Assembly: GCA_029204225.1 (NCBI GenBank) | Contig: CM055104.1 | Span: 27,335,253 to 27,399,252, forward strand | Direction of reading: 5' to 3' | Length of the DNA stretch: 64,000 nt | Source of the DNA: Diphasiastrum complanatum | Lineage: Eukaryota; Streptophyta; Lycopodiopsida; Lycopodiales; Lycopodiaceae | Part shown: positions 1-10,147 of the stretch, piece after piece | Position numbering within the stretch: the stretch's first letter is position 1 | How the letters are laid out: every line of letters starts with the position of its first letter | The notes under the pieces: model-generated | Databases searched by the model: none | What the model was told of the DNA's origin: nothing | The model's input: the letters and a program-made list of their open reading frames with translations, nothing else | Position numbers and translations under genes: made by a program

Positions 1-1075
1 AGAGATACGAGAATTCGAATTGTTACCATCTTTGCAACTGGTGCAAAGGTGTCTTCATAATCAAGACCTTTGATTTGTGAGTAGCCTTTGGCACAAAGTC
101 TTGCTTTATACTTATTGATAGATCCATCATGATTATACTTGATTCTGAATACCCACTTACATCCAATCACATGCATGTTGTTTGGTGGCTCCACAAGCTC
201 CCATGTGTTGTTTGACATTAAGGCTTCAAACTCTTGGGTCATTGCTTCAACCCACTCTTTGGATTGAAGTGCTTCTTGGACATCCTTAGGCTCTTCATCT
301 GATATAAAACGTGCATGATAGGAAGTTTCACCTTCCACTTGCCTTCCTTCAACATCATATGTGAGCCTGCTTGGCTCAGATCTTGCTCGTGTAGATCTTC
401 TTGGTGTGGTAGCTTGAATTTGCTCCTCCTCAAGCCTCGACCTCACCTCTTCTTGAACAACATCAAGATTAATAATTGATCTTGCATAAGACTCCTTGAC
501 CTGTGCATCATCCAAGTTAAACCTCTGATCTTCATGGAAGATCACATCTCTACAAACAATATTTTTGTCAGTAGAGGAAAGATAATCTTTGTATGCTTTT
601 TTAGTGGATGCATATCCTACAAAGATTCCTTTAACTGCACTAGGATCTTTCTTCTTCCTAGTTTTTAGAGGCACATGCACAAAGCATACACAGCCAAAAA
701 TCCTAAGTTGATCTACCTTAGGCTTTTTCTTATACAACATCTCAAATGGTGTCTTTCCTCCTATTGCAAGATTTGATTACAAAGATGGTTTGCACATGCA
801 ACTGTCTCTCCCCAAAATTCTTTTAGGCAAAGAAGCTTCTAGCCTAATGGCTTTTGCACATTCACACAAAGTTCTATTTTTTATCTCAGCAACTCCATTT
901 TGCTGAGCAGTATATGAACAAGAAAACTCTTTTTGAATACCCTCTCTCTCACAAAAGTCTTTAAACTTATTGGAAGTGTATTCTCCTCCACTATCACTTC
1001 TCAAAGCTTTTAACTTGAAAGGAAACTGCTTTTTTACTTAAGCTTTGAAAGTAAGCAAAACATCATAGACCATGG
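1..1075 (-). pseudogene. Copia remnant: integrase core to RT N-terminus
   Basis: On the minus strand this reads as the second half of a Copia integrase, then the linker and the first part of reverse transcriptase, which leaves the window at base 1. Visible motifs are the integrase DSGGEY (second catalytic Asp) and QNGVAE (catalytic Glu), then the linker ending in GCKWVF and the RT start YEDTFAPVAK. A frameshift near 815 follows SLPK, so the frame is broken. The upper edge at about 1075 is an abrupt join to an RT fragment, where the integrase loses its N-terminal half. Family-level identity is clear from motif order; this is a dead copy. Confidence 0.85.
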
Positions 1076-1867
1076 ATTGAGAAACGAAGCTAAAATCCAA
1101 TCCTCTTATGACTTCTATTCCTAGAATGAAGTTCAATAGGTCAAGATCTACCATTTGAGACTCTCTTATTCCATATAGATGATTCCCACTCAAAATAATG
1201 TCATCAACATACAATACAAGGATAATGATCTTTCCATCATGAAATCTTATGTACAATGATGGACCATAAGAACTTAAAACAAAGTTGATGGAGATAAAAA
1301 AAGAGTTTAGCCTAGAGTATCATGCTCTAGGTGCTTGCTTGTGTCCTTAGAGACTCTTCTTCAAAAAACACACTTTTTCTTCATGCTCCTCCTTGATGAA
1401 GCCCTCAGGTTGCCTCATGATGTAGATCTCTTCCTCCAAGTGGCCATTGAGGAAGGCATTTGTAACATCAAGTTGAAATAGCTTCCAATTGAAAGTAGTA
1501 GCAAGACTAATGATCAATTTTATTGTGTTTAGCTTAGCCACAAGAGCAAAAGTTTCATCATAATCAATTACCTTGCCTACAAGAAGCCTTTTGCTACAAG
1601 CCTAGCTTTATACTTATTTAGTGATCCATCTCGATTATACTCCAATCTATACACCCACTTGCAATAAAGTGGTTTTTTCCCTTGAGGACAATCAACAAGA
1701 TCCCAAGTATGAGCATCATACTCCACTTGCATAGCATTCATCCAACTTTTTGTTGTACAAGCATCTCCATAACAAGTTGGTTCATCCAGCATTGAAGTAA
1801 GAAAAGTGAAATTTTTTTCATAATTCACATGTGTGGGGATGATCAGGCAGACTTGTATTCCTGCCAC
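1076..1867 (-). pseudogene. Copia reverse transcriptase fragment
   Basis: Minus-strand RT from the N-terminal region (CKWVYRLEYNRDGS, then QLDVTNAFLNGHLEEE) through the catalytic YVDD block (LYVDDIILSGN) to ILGIEVIRG. Three reading-frame pieces (1577-1867, 1347-1541, 1038-1256) show at least two frame breaks. It stops after FVSQ, where integrase sequence begins, so the order is RT then integrase, the reverse of a normal Copia pol. The same family recurs at 3632-4140 and in the element at 2.9-6.8 kb. Confidence 0.85.
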
Positions 1868-2205
1868 CTGAAATAAAGTTTCATCCGCTTGACTCCAGCA
1901 GCAGCAGGAGGAGAAAAAATGGATGGCTACTTAAAGAAATGTATCTGATGACGATGATAATATGGCTTGGTGAGGGAGGGTATGCTCTCCTCTTTGTCTT
2001 TGGCTTGATCCAGCTCCGCTCCGATTCCCGACGATGATGATGCGAGGCGAGGCGAGGCGAGAGGAGAGCAGAGGAGTGAGGCAACGCGAAGCAAAGCAGA
2101 GCAGATGTGAGAAATAAAATGAGCAGGAGTATTTTATTTGAGTTACATTACATAATATTAAACCACGTGCGAATTGAAAAGCGCGACCATGTGACCAAGT
2201 TTTAG
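1868..2205. other. Low-complexity spacer
   Basis: No convincing gene. It contains a GA/GC-rich stretch with GGCGA repeats near 2040-2110 and short CAG-type runs near 1895-1910. The open frame here on the minus strand is Ser/Leu/His-rich and looks like a by-product of the repeats. Confidence 0.5.
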
Positions 2206-2928
2206 TAATAAAATAGCTTCTAACATTTATTTCCCCAACTACAACTCATTATCAAATGGTGATGACAATTTTACTTTTGAACCATAAATGGATCTACACA
2301 AGATCCACAAGAGTGATTGGATGCTTTTTTAACAATCTATTGCAAAAACTAGACACACAAAATTGATCTAGAATGGCAATTTTACATTCAACATGTAAGA
2401 ACAATAAAAAAGGATTGCTCATTGATGACATCCTAGTCCACATGTGTGAACCACAGCCTGATGTACGACCTGAAGACAGAGAATGAGGGCATTATCACTT
2501 TGGTAGCATTTAGAACATAAACACTCAATACAAACGTGTAGTAGCTCGGGATTTGCCAATGAGCTTCAGAAGTTTTCTAAGTCCTCACTATGGGAGGATG
2601 GAATACATACCAAAAGCCTCCTCCTTTGTAAAGTTAGGCCCTGAATTTCCAGCACTTAATAAGGAATTTAACTTGGATTTCTTGCTCTAATTTGCCACTC
2701 TAGCCTCATTCCTAGGGTCATGCCAAGTAGGTGGCTAGTTGGTCAATTTTCATCATAAATCTAGGATCACTATCAGATTGACTTGACCAACACTTTGTAC
2801 TTGATCTAACTTAAAATAGGGTAGGTTTCCCACATGGCTCCATGGCCTCACTTGTGTGGGACCCATTTATGTACATAATTTACATTATTCTACATGGCTA
2901 GATTTGCCAACATTAGCAATTTCTCACA
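2206..2928 (-). repeat. Copia 3' LTR (minus orientation)
   Basis: The minus strand begins TGTGAGAAATTGC directly after the polypurine tract (GAGGAGGAG, at 2929-2940 on the complement), the usual 3' LTR start. The inner part resembles the LTR at 25.06-25.94 kb (shared words around ATCCACAAG...GTGATTG). The far end near 2206 is estimated; no target duplication was identified. Confidence 0.6.
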
Positions 2929-3631
2929 CTCCTCCTCAAATCTATCCTTGGAAATTATGATACTTTTATCAATTACTCCAATTGAAAATCTTAGCTTAAC
3001 AAATGACTCCTTAGGCAAGGATTTAGTGAATAGATCAGCTAAGCAATTCGATGAAGACACATGTTGGAGCTTGATCTCTTTGGCTTGCACTTTCTCCCTC
3101 ACAAAATGATGAGCAATCTCGATGTGCTTGCTCTTTGCATGGAATGTAGGATTAGTAGCAGGTAATTGGGCTAATTGGTTGTCACAATAGATGATAGGCA
3201 TCTCCTCAATGACATGAAGCTCCACCAATAGCCTCTTGAGCTATACGACCTCCTTGCATGTTGATGTCAAGGCCTTATACTCGGATTCTGTGGAAGATAA
3301 GGAAATTGTATCTTGCTTTTTGGAACGCCATGATATTCTTCCATCACATAAGGCGGAAAATGCACTTATTGACTTCACTTTGTCAACTGCCAAATTTGAG
3401 TCACTATAGGCTCTTAAGCCAAGATTAGTACCTCTATACAATATGCCAAAATTCTTAGTTCTAAGAACTCTTTTAGTGATTTTTATAAGTAATACCAAAG
3501 GACTTTGGAGGAATTGGCTTGATTGTCGAAGACTATAACTAAGATCAGGTCTAGTTATAGTCGAATATATCAAGGAGCCCCTATAAGCCTTCTATATCGA
3601 GTGATGTCCTCAAAGGATGCTTCGTCGCCAT
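2929..3631 (-). pseudogene. Copia RT C-terminus and RNase H
   Basis: Minus-strand end of a Copia pol. Motifs in order: ITRPDLSYS (RT thumb region), SDSNLAVDK (RNase H first Asp region), SSTESEYKAL (RNase H Glu), IYCDNQLAQ (third acidic residue), HAKSKHIEIAHHFVRE and CLADLFTKSL. One frame break separates the pieces at about 3235. At about 3590-3630 it reads FEDITRYRRLIG, so the sequence that should come next upstream, the RT middle, is exactly the segment present in reverse at 3632-4081. Confidence 0.85.
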
Positions 3632-4081
3632 CAATAGATGCTTTTACAATGGCCACTTGGAGGAAGAGATCTACATGAGGCAACCTGAGGGCTTCATCAA
3701 GGAGGAGCATGAAGAAAAAGTGTGTTTTTTGAAGAAGAGTCTCTATGGATGCAAGAAAGCACCTAGAGCATGATACTCTAGGCTAAACTCTTTTTTTATA
3801 TCCATCAACTTTGTTTTAAGTTCTTATGATCCATCATTGTACATAATATTTCATGATGGAAAGATCATTATCCTTGTATTGTATGTTGATGACATTATTT
3901 TGAGTGGGAATCATCTAGATGGAATAAGAGAGTTCAAAATAGTAGATCTCGACCTATTGAACTTCATTCTAGGAATAGAAGTCATAAGAGGAATGGATTT
4001 TAGCTTTGTTTGTCAATCTAAGTATGCTACATCCATCCTAGATAGATTTGGAATGAAGAATTGTAAAGGCATTGAGCATTT
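3632..4081 (+). pseudogene. Inverted segment of Copia RT
   Basis: Plus-strand RT from NGHLEEE through YGCKKAPRA (degraded) and the catalytic YVDD block (VLYVDDIILSGNHLDG) to FGMKNCKGIE. Both neighbours are minus-strand pieces of the same Copia: the left one ends just after this segment in RT order, and the right one (4082 onward) ends at DVTNA, just before NGHLEEE. The segment was therefore flipped in place. A few codons before FEDIT appear to be missing. Confidence 0.8.
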
Positions 4082-4689
4082 GTAACATCAAGTTGAAATA
4101 GCTTCCAAATGAAAGTAGTAGCAAGACTAATGATCAATTTTATTGTAACTAGCTTAGCCACACCCACAAAGATGCCTTTGATGGAAGTTGAATCATCCTT
4201 CTTTCTTGTATCTAAGGATTGGTGTACATAGCAAGTGGATCCAAATATTTTTAGATCCTTGAGATTTGGTTTTTCTCCAAATAGAACTTCATATGGTGTG
4301 ATTCCTCCAATGGCTTGGTTGGGCAATCTATTGCATAAGAAGTTAGCACATGTGATTGCCTCACCCCAAAATGGTTTTGGTAGAGAAGCATCTAGCCTTA
4401 AGGATTTAGCACACTTACAAAGAGATATATTTTTTCTCTCGGCCACTCCATTTTGTGAAGGGGTATATGGACATGATAACTCTCTCTTAATGCCATTAGA
4501 ACTACAAAACTCTATCAACTTATTGGAGATATATTCTCCTCCATTATCACTTCTTAATACCTTGATCTTGGTACTAAGTTGACTTTCTACTAGAGTTTTG
4601 AACTTTACAAATGAATCAAACACCAAGGATTTACAAGATAAGAGGTAAATCCAACCATATCTAGAAAGATCATCAATGAAGGTTACCAA
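4082..4689 (-). pseudogene. Copia integrase fused to RT start
   Basis: Minus-strand integrase beginning MVTFIDDLSRYGW, with SDNGGEY and QNGVAERKN carrying the catalytic Asp and Glu, PFWGEA and a C-terminal KGIFVG. There it jumps without stop into the RT block VAKLVTIKLIISLATTF...QLDVTNA. The normal linker between integrase and RT (over 100 residues) is missing. The open frame runs through the join, so it is a fusion in frame; it ends at the edge of the inverted RT piece. Confidence 0.85.
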
Positions 4690-5258
4690 ATAGTTAGCAC
4701 CAACATTAGATGCTTGAGAGAAACTATGTACATCTGAATGTATAATCTCAAGTCAATATTGCACTCATGCTTACTTGCAATGTATATGGTCTTCTTGACT
4801 CCATCATAAGGCATAGTAGATGAAAAAAAGTGCTTGGAGCCACACATATGTGAAGATGATCCACTATCAATATACCATGAGTCATCCTTGTTGAAGGTGG
4901 AAGAGGAGAAGCTTGATGCCATAAGAGTGCCTTCTCCATCACTTGCAATATAGTCTTCTTTCTCATTGGTGATGTTGGCTTGATTGAGTTGATTCTTCTT
5001 CTTGAAGCTATTGGTGGCATAATTGCCTTTCTTGCCACAATAAAAGCACTTGATCTTCTTCTTCTTGAAATTTGAAGTAGAAGCATGAGAGGTATCCTCC
5101 TCCTCCTCTCCATCTTGGTCTTGAGCTTTGTCATTAGAGAAATGATGGTGTTGCTTCTTACTTCTCTCTTTGTGCTTGGCAAATAGAACTTTGCCATCAT
5201 CATGATTATTCCATAGCTTTGCAGTTGAGGTGGCCCAACCTTTTTGCCATAGCTCCAC
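4690..5258 (-). pseudogene. Second (downstream) Gag zinc-knuckle and protease module
   Basis: After a truncated GAG-pre-integrase start (VELWQKG) the minus frame returns to Gag linker sequence (KVLFAKHKERSK), then a zinc knuckle and an aspartic-protease block WYIDSGSSSHM. The knuckle has lost two ligands: CX2C is kept, but the His is Asn and the last Cys is Ser. This module therefore duplicates the one at 5259-5842. It enters the integrase with a frameshift near 4690. It belongs to the same family as the Gag at 29.6-30.5 kb. Confidence 0.75.
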
Positions 5259-5842
5259 ACTTGAGATATCCACCTTTTTCATGTTCACACTCTCCATTGA
5301 AATATTAGCATATAATTTAAACAACCTACCTTGTTTAAATCCTTTTGCTATGCATTCATCATTCTTAAGGATGGAACAAACTCCATGCATAAATTGTGCA
5401 TCTAGACCATTATCCATTAATTGGCCAACACTTAACAAATTCTTGGTTAACTTAGGTACAAAAAGAATATTCTCAAGATTCATCCTTTTGGATGATCCTA
5501 TGTACAATGGAATAGTTCCAATACGACTTATTCTACACTCTTGATCACTAGCTGTAAAGATAGAATTTTTTACATTATTATAAGAGAGTCAAGTGGAGAA
5601 ATAGTCCTTTTGGAAAGTCATGTGGGAGCTAGCCCCACTATCAATCCACCAAGAATCGCTTGTATTGCACTTGGATTATGTGATGTGTTGGATACCATGA
5701 AGGATGATTCTTCTTCATCCTCCTCCTCTTGATGTGCAATTTTGCTTTGTTTATTCTCTTGTGTCTTCTTCTTCTTGAGACATTCTGATGCAAAATGCCC
5801 TTTCTTGCCACAGAAAAAGCATTTGAACTTTGATTTGTCCTT
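5259..5842 (-). pseudogene. First Gag zinc knuckle, protease and GAG-pre-integrase start
   Basis: Minus strand. Intact CCHC knuckle CFFCGKKGHFASEC, a Lys/Glu-rich linker, a degraded protease start, then the protease C-terminal block ENILFVPKLTKNLLSVGQ that precedes GAG-pre-integrase in Copia polyproteins. The catalytic Asp-Ser-Gly region is frameshifted (about 5600-5650). The module breaks off at VELWQKG. The MITE at 5843 separates it from the upstream Gag. Confidence 0.75.
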
Positions 5843-6219
5843 CATTAGGGGAGATTTGAGCTCCAAAAAGACCCTTTAAGACTTTGTGCAAGATGTCTTT
5901 TATATTATTAAAATATTATAACACTAATACTTTTGACTTGCCATAACGTTTTAATCATAGCTCAAAACTATGTCATGTAAGATATCATTGGAAAGCCCTT
6001 GTTGAGCGCTTTCGAATGCACCAAACTCCGCTAATTCGGACTTACCTCTAAAAAGTTATGCCATTTTTAGTGTGGAATCAGAATGTGAACTCAAAAAGTT
6101 ATGTTACGTACATTTCAAATTTGAGTGTTTTGATTGGTCCATTTGTAAGAAAAATTTGAGAAAAAATATAAAAAGAATCTTTACAAAGGGTCTTTTTTGG
6201 ATTTAGAACTCCTCTAATG
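5843..6219. mobile_element. 377-bp MITE with CATTAG inverted ends
   Basis: The left end CATTAGGGGAGATTTGAGCT and the complement of the right end (ending CTCCTCTAATG) form an inverted repeat of roughly 38 bp that also holds CCAAAAAAGACCCTTT. It interrupts Copia Gag between the UBN2-type region and the zinc knuckle; the Gag frame could be continuous without it. CTT follows both outer edges, consistent with a 3-bp target duplication, though no duplication is also possible. The ends match those of the 6.4-kb element at 48,762-55,208, so this is probably a deletion relative of it. Confidence 0.8.
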
Positions 6220-6849
6220 CTTGCCTTTTGAGCTTAATGCTTCATCCTCTTATTTGGCCTCCTTTGAATGTTTCTTCTTAGCTCCATTGGTCTTCTTTTT
6301 GCCCTTGAATGAGAAATTGGCTTTCTCATCTCCATCCTGCAAAGACAATACATTCATTCTTGTTTTGGTATGGAGCATTCTACACTCTTCAGCCAGTAAT
6401 ACAGTATGAGTTGGCAAGGGCTTTGGATGGCAAAACTTTGGCGAAGTTTGAGAAATCATCTCCTAGACCAGGACTATTTGTACAAGCTCACTATCCTTAA
6501 TCTTCTCACCGGTAGTGGCTAACTCTTTGTTGAGAGATTTAATTCTTAGCACCTAGTCTTGTGCATTTTTCTCACTTCTTTGCATGCTTTGCAAGATTTT
6601 ATTTCTAATCATGAGGACTCTAGAAGTGTTATTGGATTCATAAATTGTTTTCAAAGAATCCCAAGCCTTTTTAGAACTAGTACAAGAAGATACTTCTCTC
6701 AAAAGGTCATTACTAAAATTCATCTTTATACAATGAAGTGCTAGTCTAGGTTTTTCCTTGTATCTAATCCACTTTTGTAGACCAAGAGGTTCATCTTCTT
6801 TTTCAATCAAGATTTCATAAAGCTCTTGGAGCACCATTAGTGACTCCAT
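6220..6849 (-). pseudogene. Copia Gag (UBN2-type)
   Basis: Minus-strand nucleocapsid precursor. Motifs: ALHCIKMNFSNDLLREV, KKAWDSLKTIYESNNTSR, LMIRNKILQS, then SLNKELATTGEKIKDSELV. A stop or frame break near 6550 and another before 6460 split it. The first 50 or so residues are only partly recognisable. It is the 5' coding end of the element whose 3' LTR is at 2206-2928; no clear 5' LTR is visible upstream of 6850. Confidence 0.8.
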
Positions 6850-6972
6850 CCTAACCTTCTAGAATTTAGTCATAAATGACTCTTGGCTGCAAGATTTATT
6901 TTTGAAATTTTTTTGCATTGTTGTTGAATCATATAGAGATTTTTTCTGGTGACATTCATCCATGGACACAAG

Positions 6973-7058
6973 GCTTATATGCTTATCTACAAGCATATAA
7001 GCTTTATTGACAAACAATTTATTTCTTATCTACAAGCAATAAATTGTTTGTCAATAAA
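6973..7058. repeat. Two adjacent perfect hairpins with the same loop
   Basis: Hairpin 1: arms 6973-6984 and 6991-7002 (12 bp, GCTTATATGCTT and its complement). Hairpin 2: arms 7003-7023 and 7038-7058 (21 bp, no mismatch). Both enclose the same 12-base string CTTATCTACAAG around the loop. AT-rich, non-coding, just upstream of a dead Copia Gag. No terminator role is expected in nuclear DNA. Confidence 0.85.
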
Positions 7059-7289
7059 TATTTGTGTTGACTTGTGATATGTTACAAACAAGCCAATATT
7101 TTATAGTGCTGCTGTATTTCCCATTGAAGAATTGCAATAGAAGGGCTTTGATTTGTGTTTTTGAAAAATAGAAGACACTATTTTTTTGGCCATGCAACAT
7201 CCATTGATGACGATGAGGAGAGTTCTAAAAATGTGCAAAAAAAAATCATGAAATTGTTTTTTGATAGAAAAACCAAAATTTGAATCTGT

Positions 7290-7845
7290 CAGAATGGTGG
7301 GAGGTCAAATTTATGCCAACTTGAAGTCATCTTTGGTTTATGAGAAGCTGGTTACATGGTTAACAAGTAAGTATTTACCTATTTGATTATTTTTGCCTTC
7401 ATATCAAGCAACTGTAAACTTTATCTCACAACTCACTTGTATGAACTTATAGGTGACTCTGAGGTTGTTGTGGATGCTTACACTAGTGGAGGGCTAGGCC
7501 AAGCAAGCATTACCAAGCGAAGACATGTGATATCCTTGGTTGATTCACCCACACACATTGGATTTTTTAGATCCTTCTATAGTGAGGTGAGAAACCATAG
7601 CCTTGTAGTTCAAAGTTCGTATGTGAGCTTGTCCTCCATGGGGCTATCACCTATCGACATGATTCCAAATCTGGAGACTTTGTTGTCTTCGATTCATTAG
7701 CCGAAGGATCCATTTCCAATCGATTCCAACAATGACAAAGAGGTTATTGTTGATATTGATATGCAAGAGATTTCTAATGAAGATTTCTCTGTAATCCAAG
7801 AAGAGCAAATTGTACATAATGAAATTTATCTGATAAGTGATTAGG
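7290..7845 (+). pseudogene. Spliced gene fragment of unknown function
   Basis: Exon 1 (about 7290-7366) reads RMVGGQIYANLKSSLVYEKL..., a GTAAGT donor starts at 7367, the acceptor ends at 7452 (86-bp intron), and exon 2 (7453 onward) continues in phase as SDSEVVVDAYTSGGLG...SPTHIGFFRSFYSEV. An in-frame TAG follows SSIH at about 7700, after which the same frame stays open to 7845 (DNDKEVIVDIDMQEI-like acidic text). The family is not recognised. It could be a captured host exon pair or part of a decayed DNA transposon gene. The first exon start is unknown. Confidence 0.55.
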
Positions 7846-7869
7846 GATGGTAATTCTATTTCAATAGGC

Positions 7870-8757
7870 AAGATACATTCTTGTCCATATACCAAGAAAA
7901 AGAGAGTGTGATTTGTACTTGTTTTGTAGGTCACATTGTAGGCCCACAAAGCAGCATATAATTTCTTATCCCAGTTCCTTTTATTTTCAGCTACTGTTTT
8001 TCATAGGATAGACATCAACTGCTTGATTGTACTTTTGACCTACCCATTCGCTTGAGATGATAGCGAGTACTCTTTCAATGTTTAATTAGCAGTTGTTTTG
8101 TCAAACTCTTTATGATTTTGTTCAAAAAGTGGGTTCCTCGATCTGAAATCAGTTCTCTAGGAGTTCCAAATCTTCCAATGACTTGTTCTAACATGAATCA
8201 TGTCATTTCTTTGGCATTCCCTTTAGACACTGCCTTTGCTTCAACCCACTTAGTAAAGCAGTCTGTAGTTGCGATAATATAGTGTTTCTGAGATGACGAT
8301 GCTAGGTGAATTAGACTATAAAGTCGATCCCCCATTTTTCGAATGGTATTTGGACTTGAATGGGGATGAGGGACCTAGTCCGATTTACCCTGGTTTCTAC
8401 ACGTTGACAAATGTCACAAGCTCTAGCATGAGCATGTGCATCCTTAAATAATGTTGGCCACCAATATCCTGCTCTTAAAATTTTCTGACCTATTAGTTGT
8501 CCAGCAAAGTGTCCACCACAAACAGAATCATGACATTGCTCTAAGATGAAACTTGTCTCTTCAGGAGTCACACATCTTCTATAAATTTCTTCTACTCCTC
8601 TTCGATGTAGGATTCCATCTATCAAAGCGAAATTTAAGGCTTGTGTACGTAGCTTCTGCTTCTCTTGAGAAGTCATTGTGTTTGGTGTTTTTAAAGTAGA
8701 TAGATAAGTAGCTAAATTAGCATACCATTCTGTGATCATGGTAATGTCTATTCGCAA
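7870..8757 (-). pseudogene. Gypsy integrase
   Basis: Minus strand. The N-terminal HHCC zinc domain is visible (HDSVCGGHFAG, then CDICQR), followed by the catalytic core start PFEKWGIDFIV, a decayed core, and the later core block AYNVTYKTSTNHTLFFLVYG. The first catalytic Asp (GIDF) is present; the middle of the core has stops and frameshifts between 7950 and 8310. It is the 3' coding end of the Gypsy element that runs up to 12,190. Confidence 0.8.
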
Positions 8758-9199
8758 TAGGTCATGTAAATGATCATTTTTCTAATCACTATCATTGGTC
8801 GTAATGTTTTCCAACTCGCAAATGCAGTCATTTTCTTGTAATCGCGGTGGTATTCTTTGCAAGTCATAATCAAATTCTTGCAATGACAAAATCCATTCGT
8901 TAAGCGACCAGGTGGTTTGAACTTGCTCATCATCAATGTCACTGCTTCACTCTTTGTAAAAAATGTTACTATACTGTGTAGAAGATAGTGTCTAAATTTA
9001 GTAGCAACATATGAAATCCCCAGACAGATCTTCTCAGGTTTTGTATACTTGAGTTCTGCTGCATTTAGTTTACGGCCAACAAAGGTGACTGGATAATAGA
9101 CTTTATCCCATATTTGAGCTAGACAATAGTTAATACAGGTACATTGAACACGTAAAATTCATACATCGGTGGTTTCAATATCGGGGCTTTTGCTAAAGC
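8758..9199 (-). pseudogene. Gypsy RNase H remnant
   Basis: A decayed stretch between RT and integrase on the minus strand. In one frame it reads WILSLQEFDYDLQRIPP, the usual end of a Gypsy RNase H, followed by a connector into the integrase. Several stops and frame changes. The upstream RNase H catalytic residues could not be assigned. Confidence 0.55.
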
Positions 9200-10147
9200 T
9201 TATTTCAGGTTCCGAAAGGATTGTTCACATTCATCATTCCAATTCCACTTAAATTCCTCTTTCAGTAATCTAGTCATAGGGTAGGTTATTGAGGCATAGG
9301 CCATCACGTAGTTTCTATAATAGCATGTCCCTCCTAAGAAAGATTGTAATTGGGTAACAGTGGTGGGTGACATAATGGCTAAAAGCATCGCGATGTTTTC
9401 TGGATCGGTGGCTATACCATAGCGGCTAATGACATGCCCTGATAGTACACGATAGGGTACTCCAAATATAGACTTGTTGGCATTTAGGGCTATACAAGTA
9501 GTAGCACACTTCTGAAAATATTTTTCAAGTATCGCTAAATGTTCTTTAACTGAAGATGCTCCACGTAAATCATCCATATAGATTTTTAAGTTTTTGTCTA
9601 GGATATCTTGAAATTTTTCATTCATAAACCTTTGATATGTGGCTGGAGCATTTGATAAACCAAAAGGCATAACGTGATAGGCGAAAACTTCGAAGGTGGT
9701 GGTGAAAGTGGTTTTAAGCTTATCTTCTTCGGCAATGGCTATTTGGTTATAGCCAACAAAACAGTCCATGAAAGAATAGATCTCTCTTCCTGCCAATTCT
9801 TCTGGCACTTGGTCTACAAAAGACAACGGGTAACAATCTTTTCTCGTATGTTTGTTTAGTTGCTTGTAGTCGACACAGACTCGAATTTGAGTAGAATTCT
9901 TTTTTGATCGTGGGACCATCGATGAACACCATTCAGTATTGTCCACAGGAAAGATCAATCCAGTTCCTTTCAATCGTTTTAATTCCTTCAATACTCCTTC
10001 TTTCATGTAAAATGATAACCTTCGTTGTTTCTGCCTAATGGGTTTAGCATCAAGTTTCAAGGGTATAGTATGCTTCACTAAATCTGGAGGTATTCCTTTC
10101 AGATCTGAATAATTCCAAGCAAATATGTGCTGATATTTCTTGCACAA
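9200..10147 (-). pseudogene. Gypsy reverse transcriptase
   Basis: A 315-residue open frame on the minus strand. Order: DLVKHTIPLKLDAKPIRQKQRR (pre-RT), GLIFPV, RVCVDYKQLNKHTRKDCYPL, FMDCFVGYNQI, TTFEVFAYHVMPFGLSNAPATYQRFMN and the catalytic YMDDLRGAS (residues about 191-194). The connection to RNase H starts at QLQSFLGGTCYYRNY. The frame is uninterrupted but the normal start codon and polyprotein context are missing, so it is not functional alone. The DNP-type second-half motifs and ATYQRFMN place it in Ty3/Gypsy, not Copia. Confidence 0.85.

Noticed and set aside
1881-2084. Minus frame with Ser/His/Leu runs.
   Set aside because: Composition follows from GCGAG and CAG repeats; no homology.
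4235-4582. 115-codon plus frame within the integrase region.
   Set aside because: Antisense shadow of minus-strand integrase codons.
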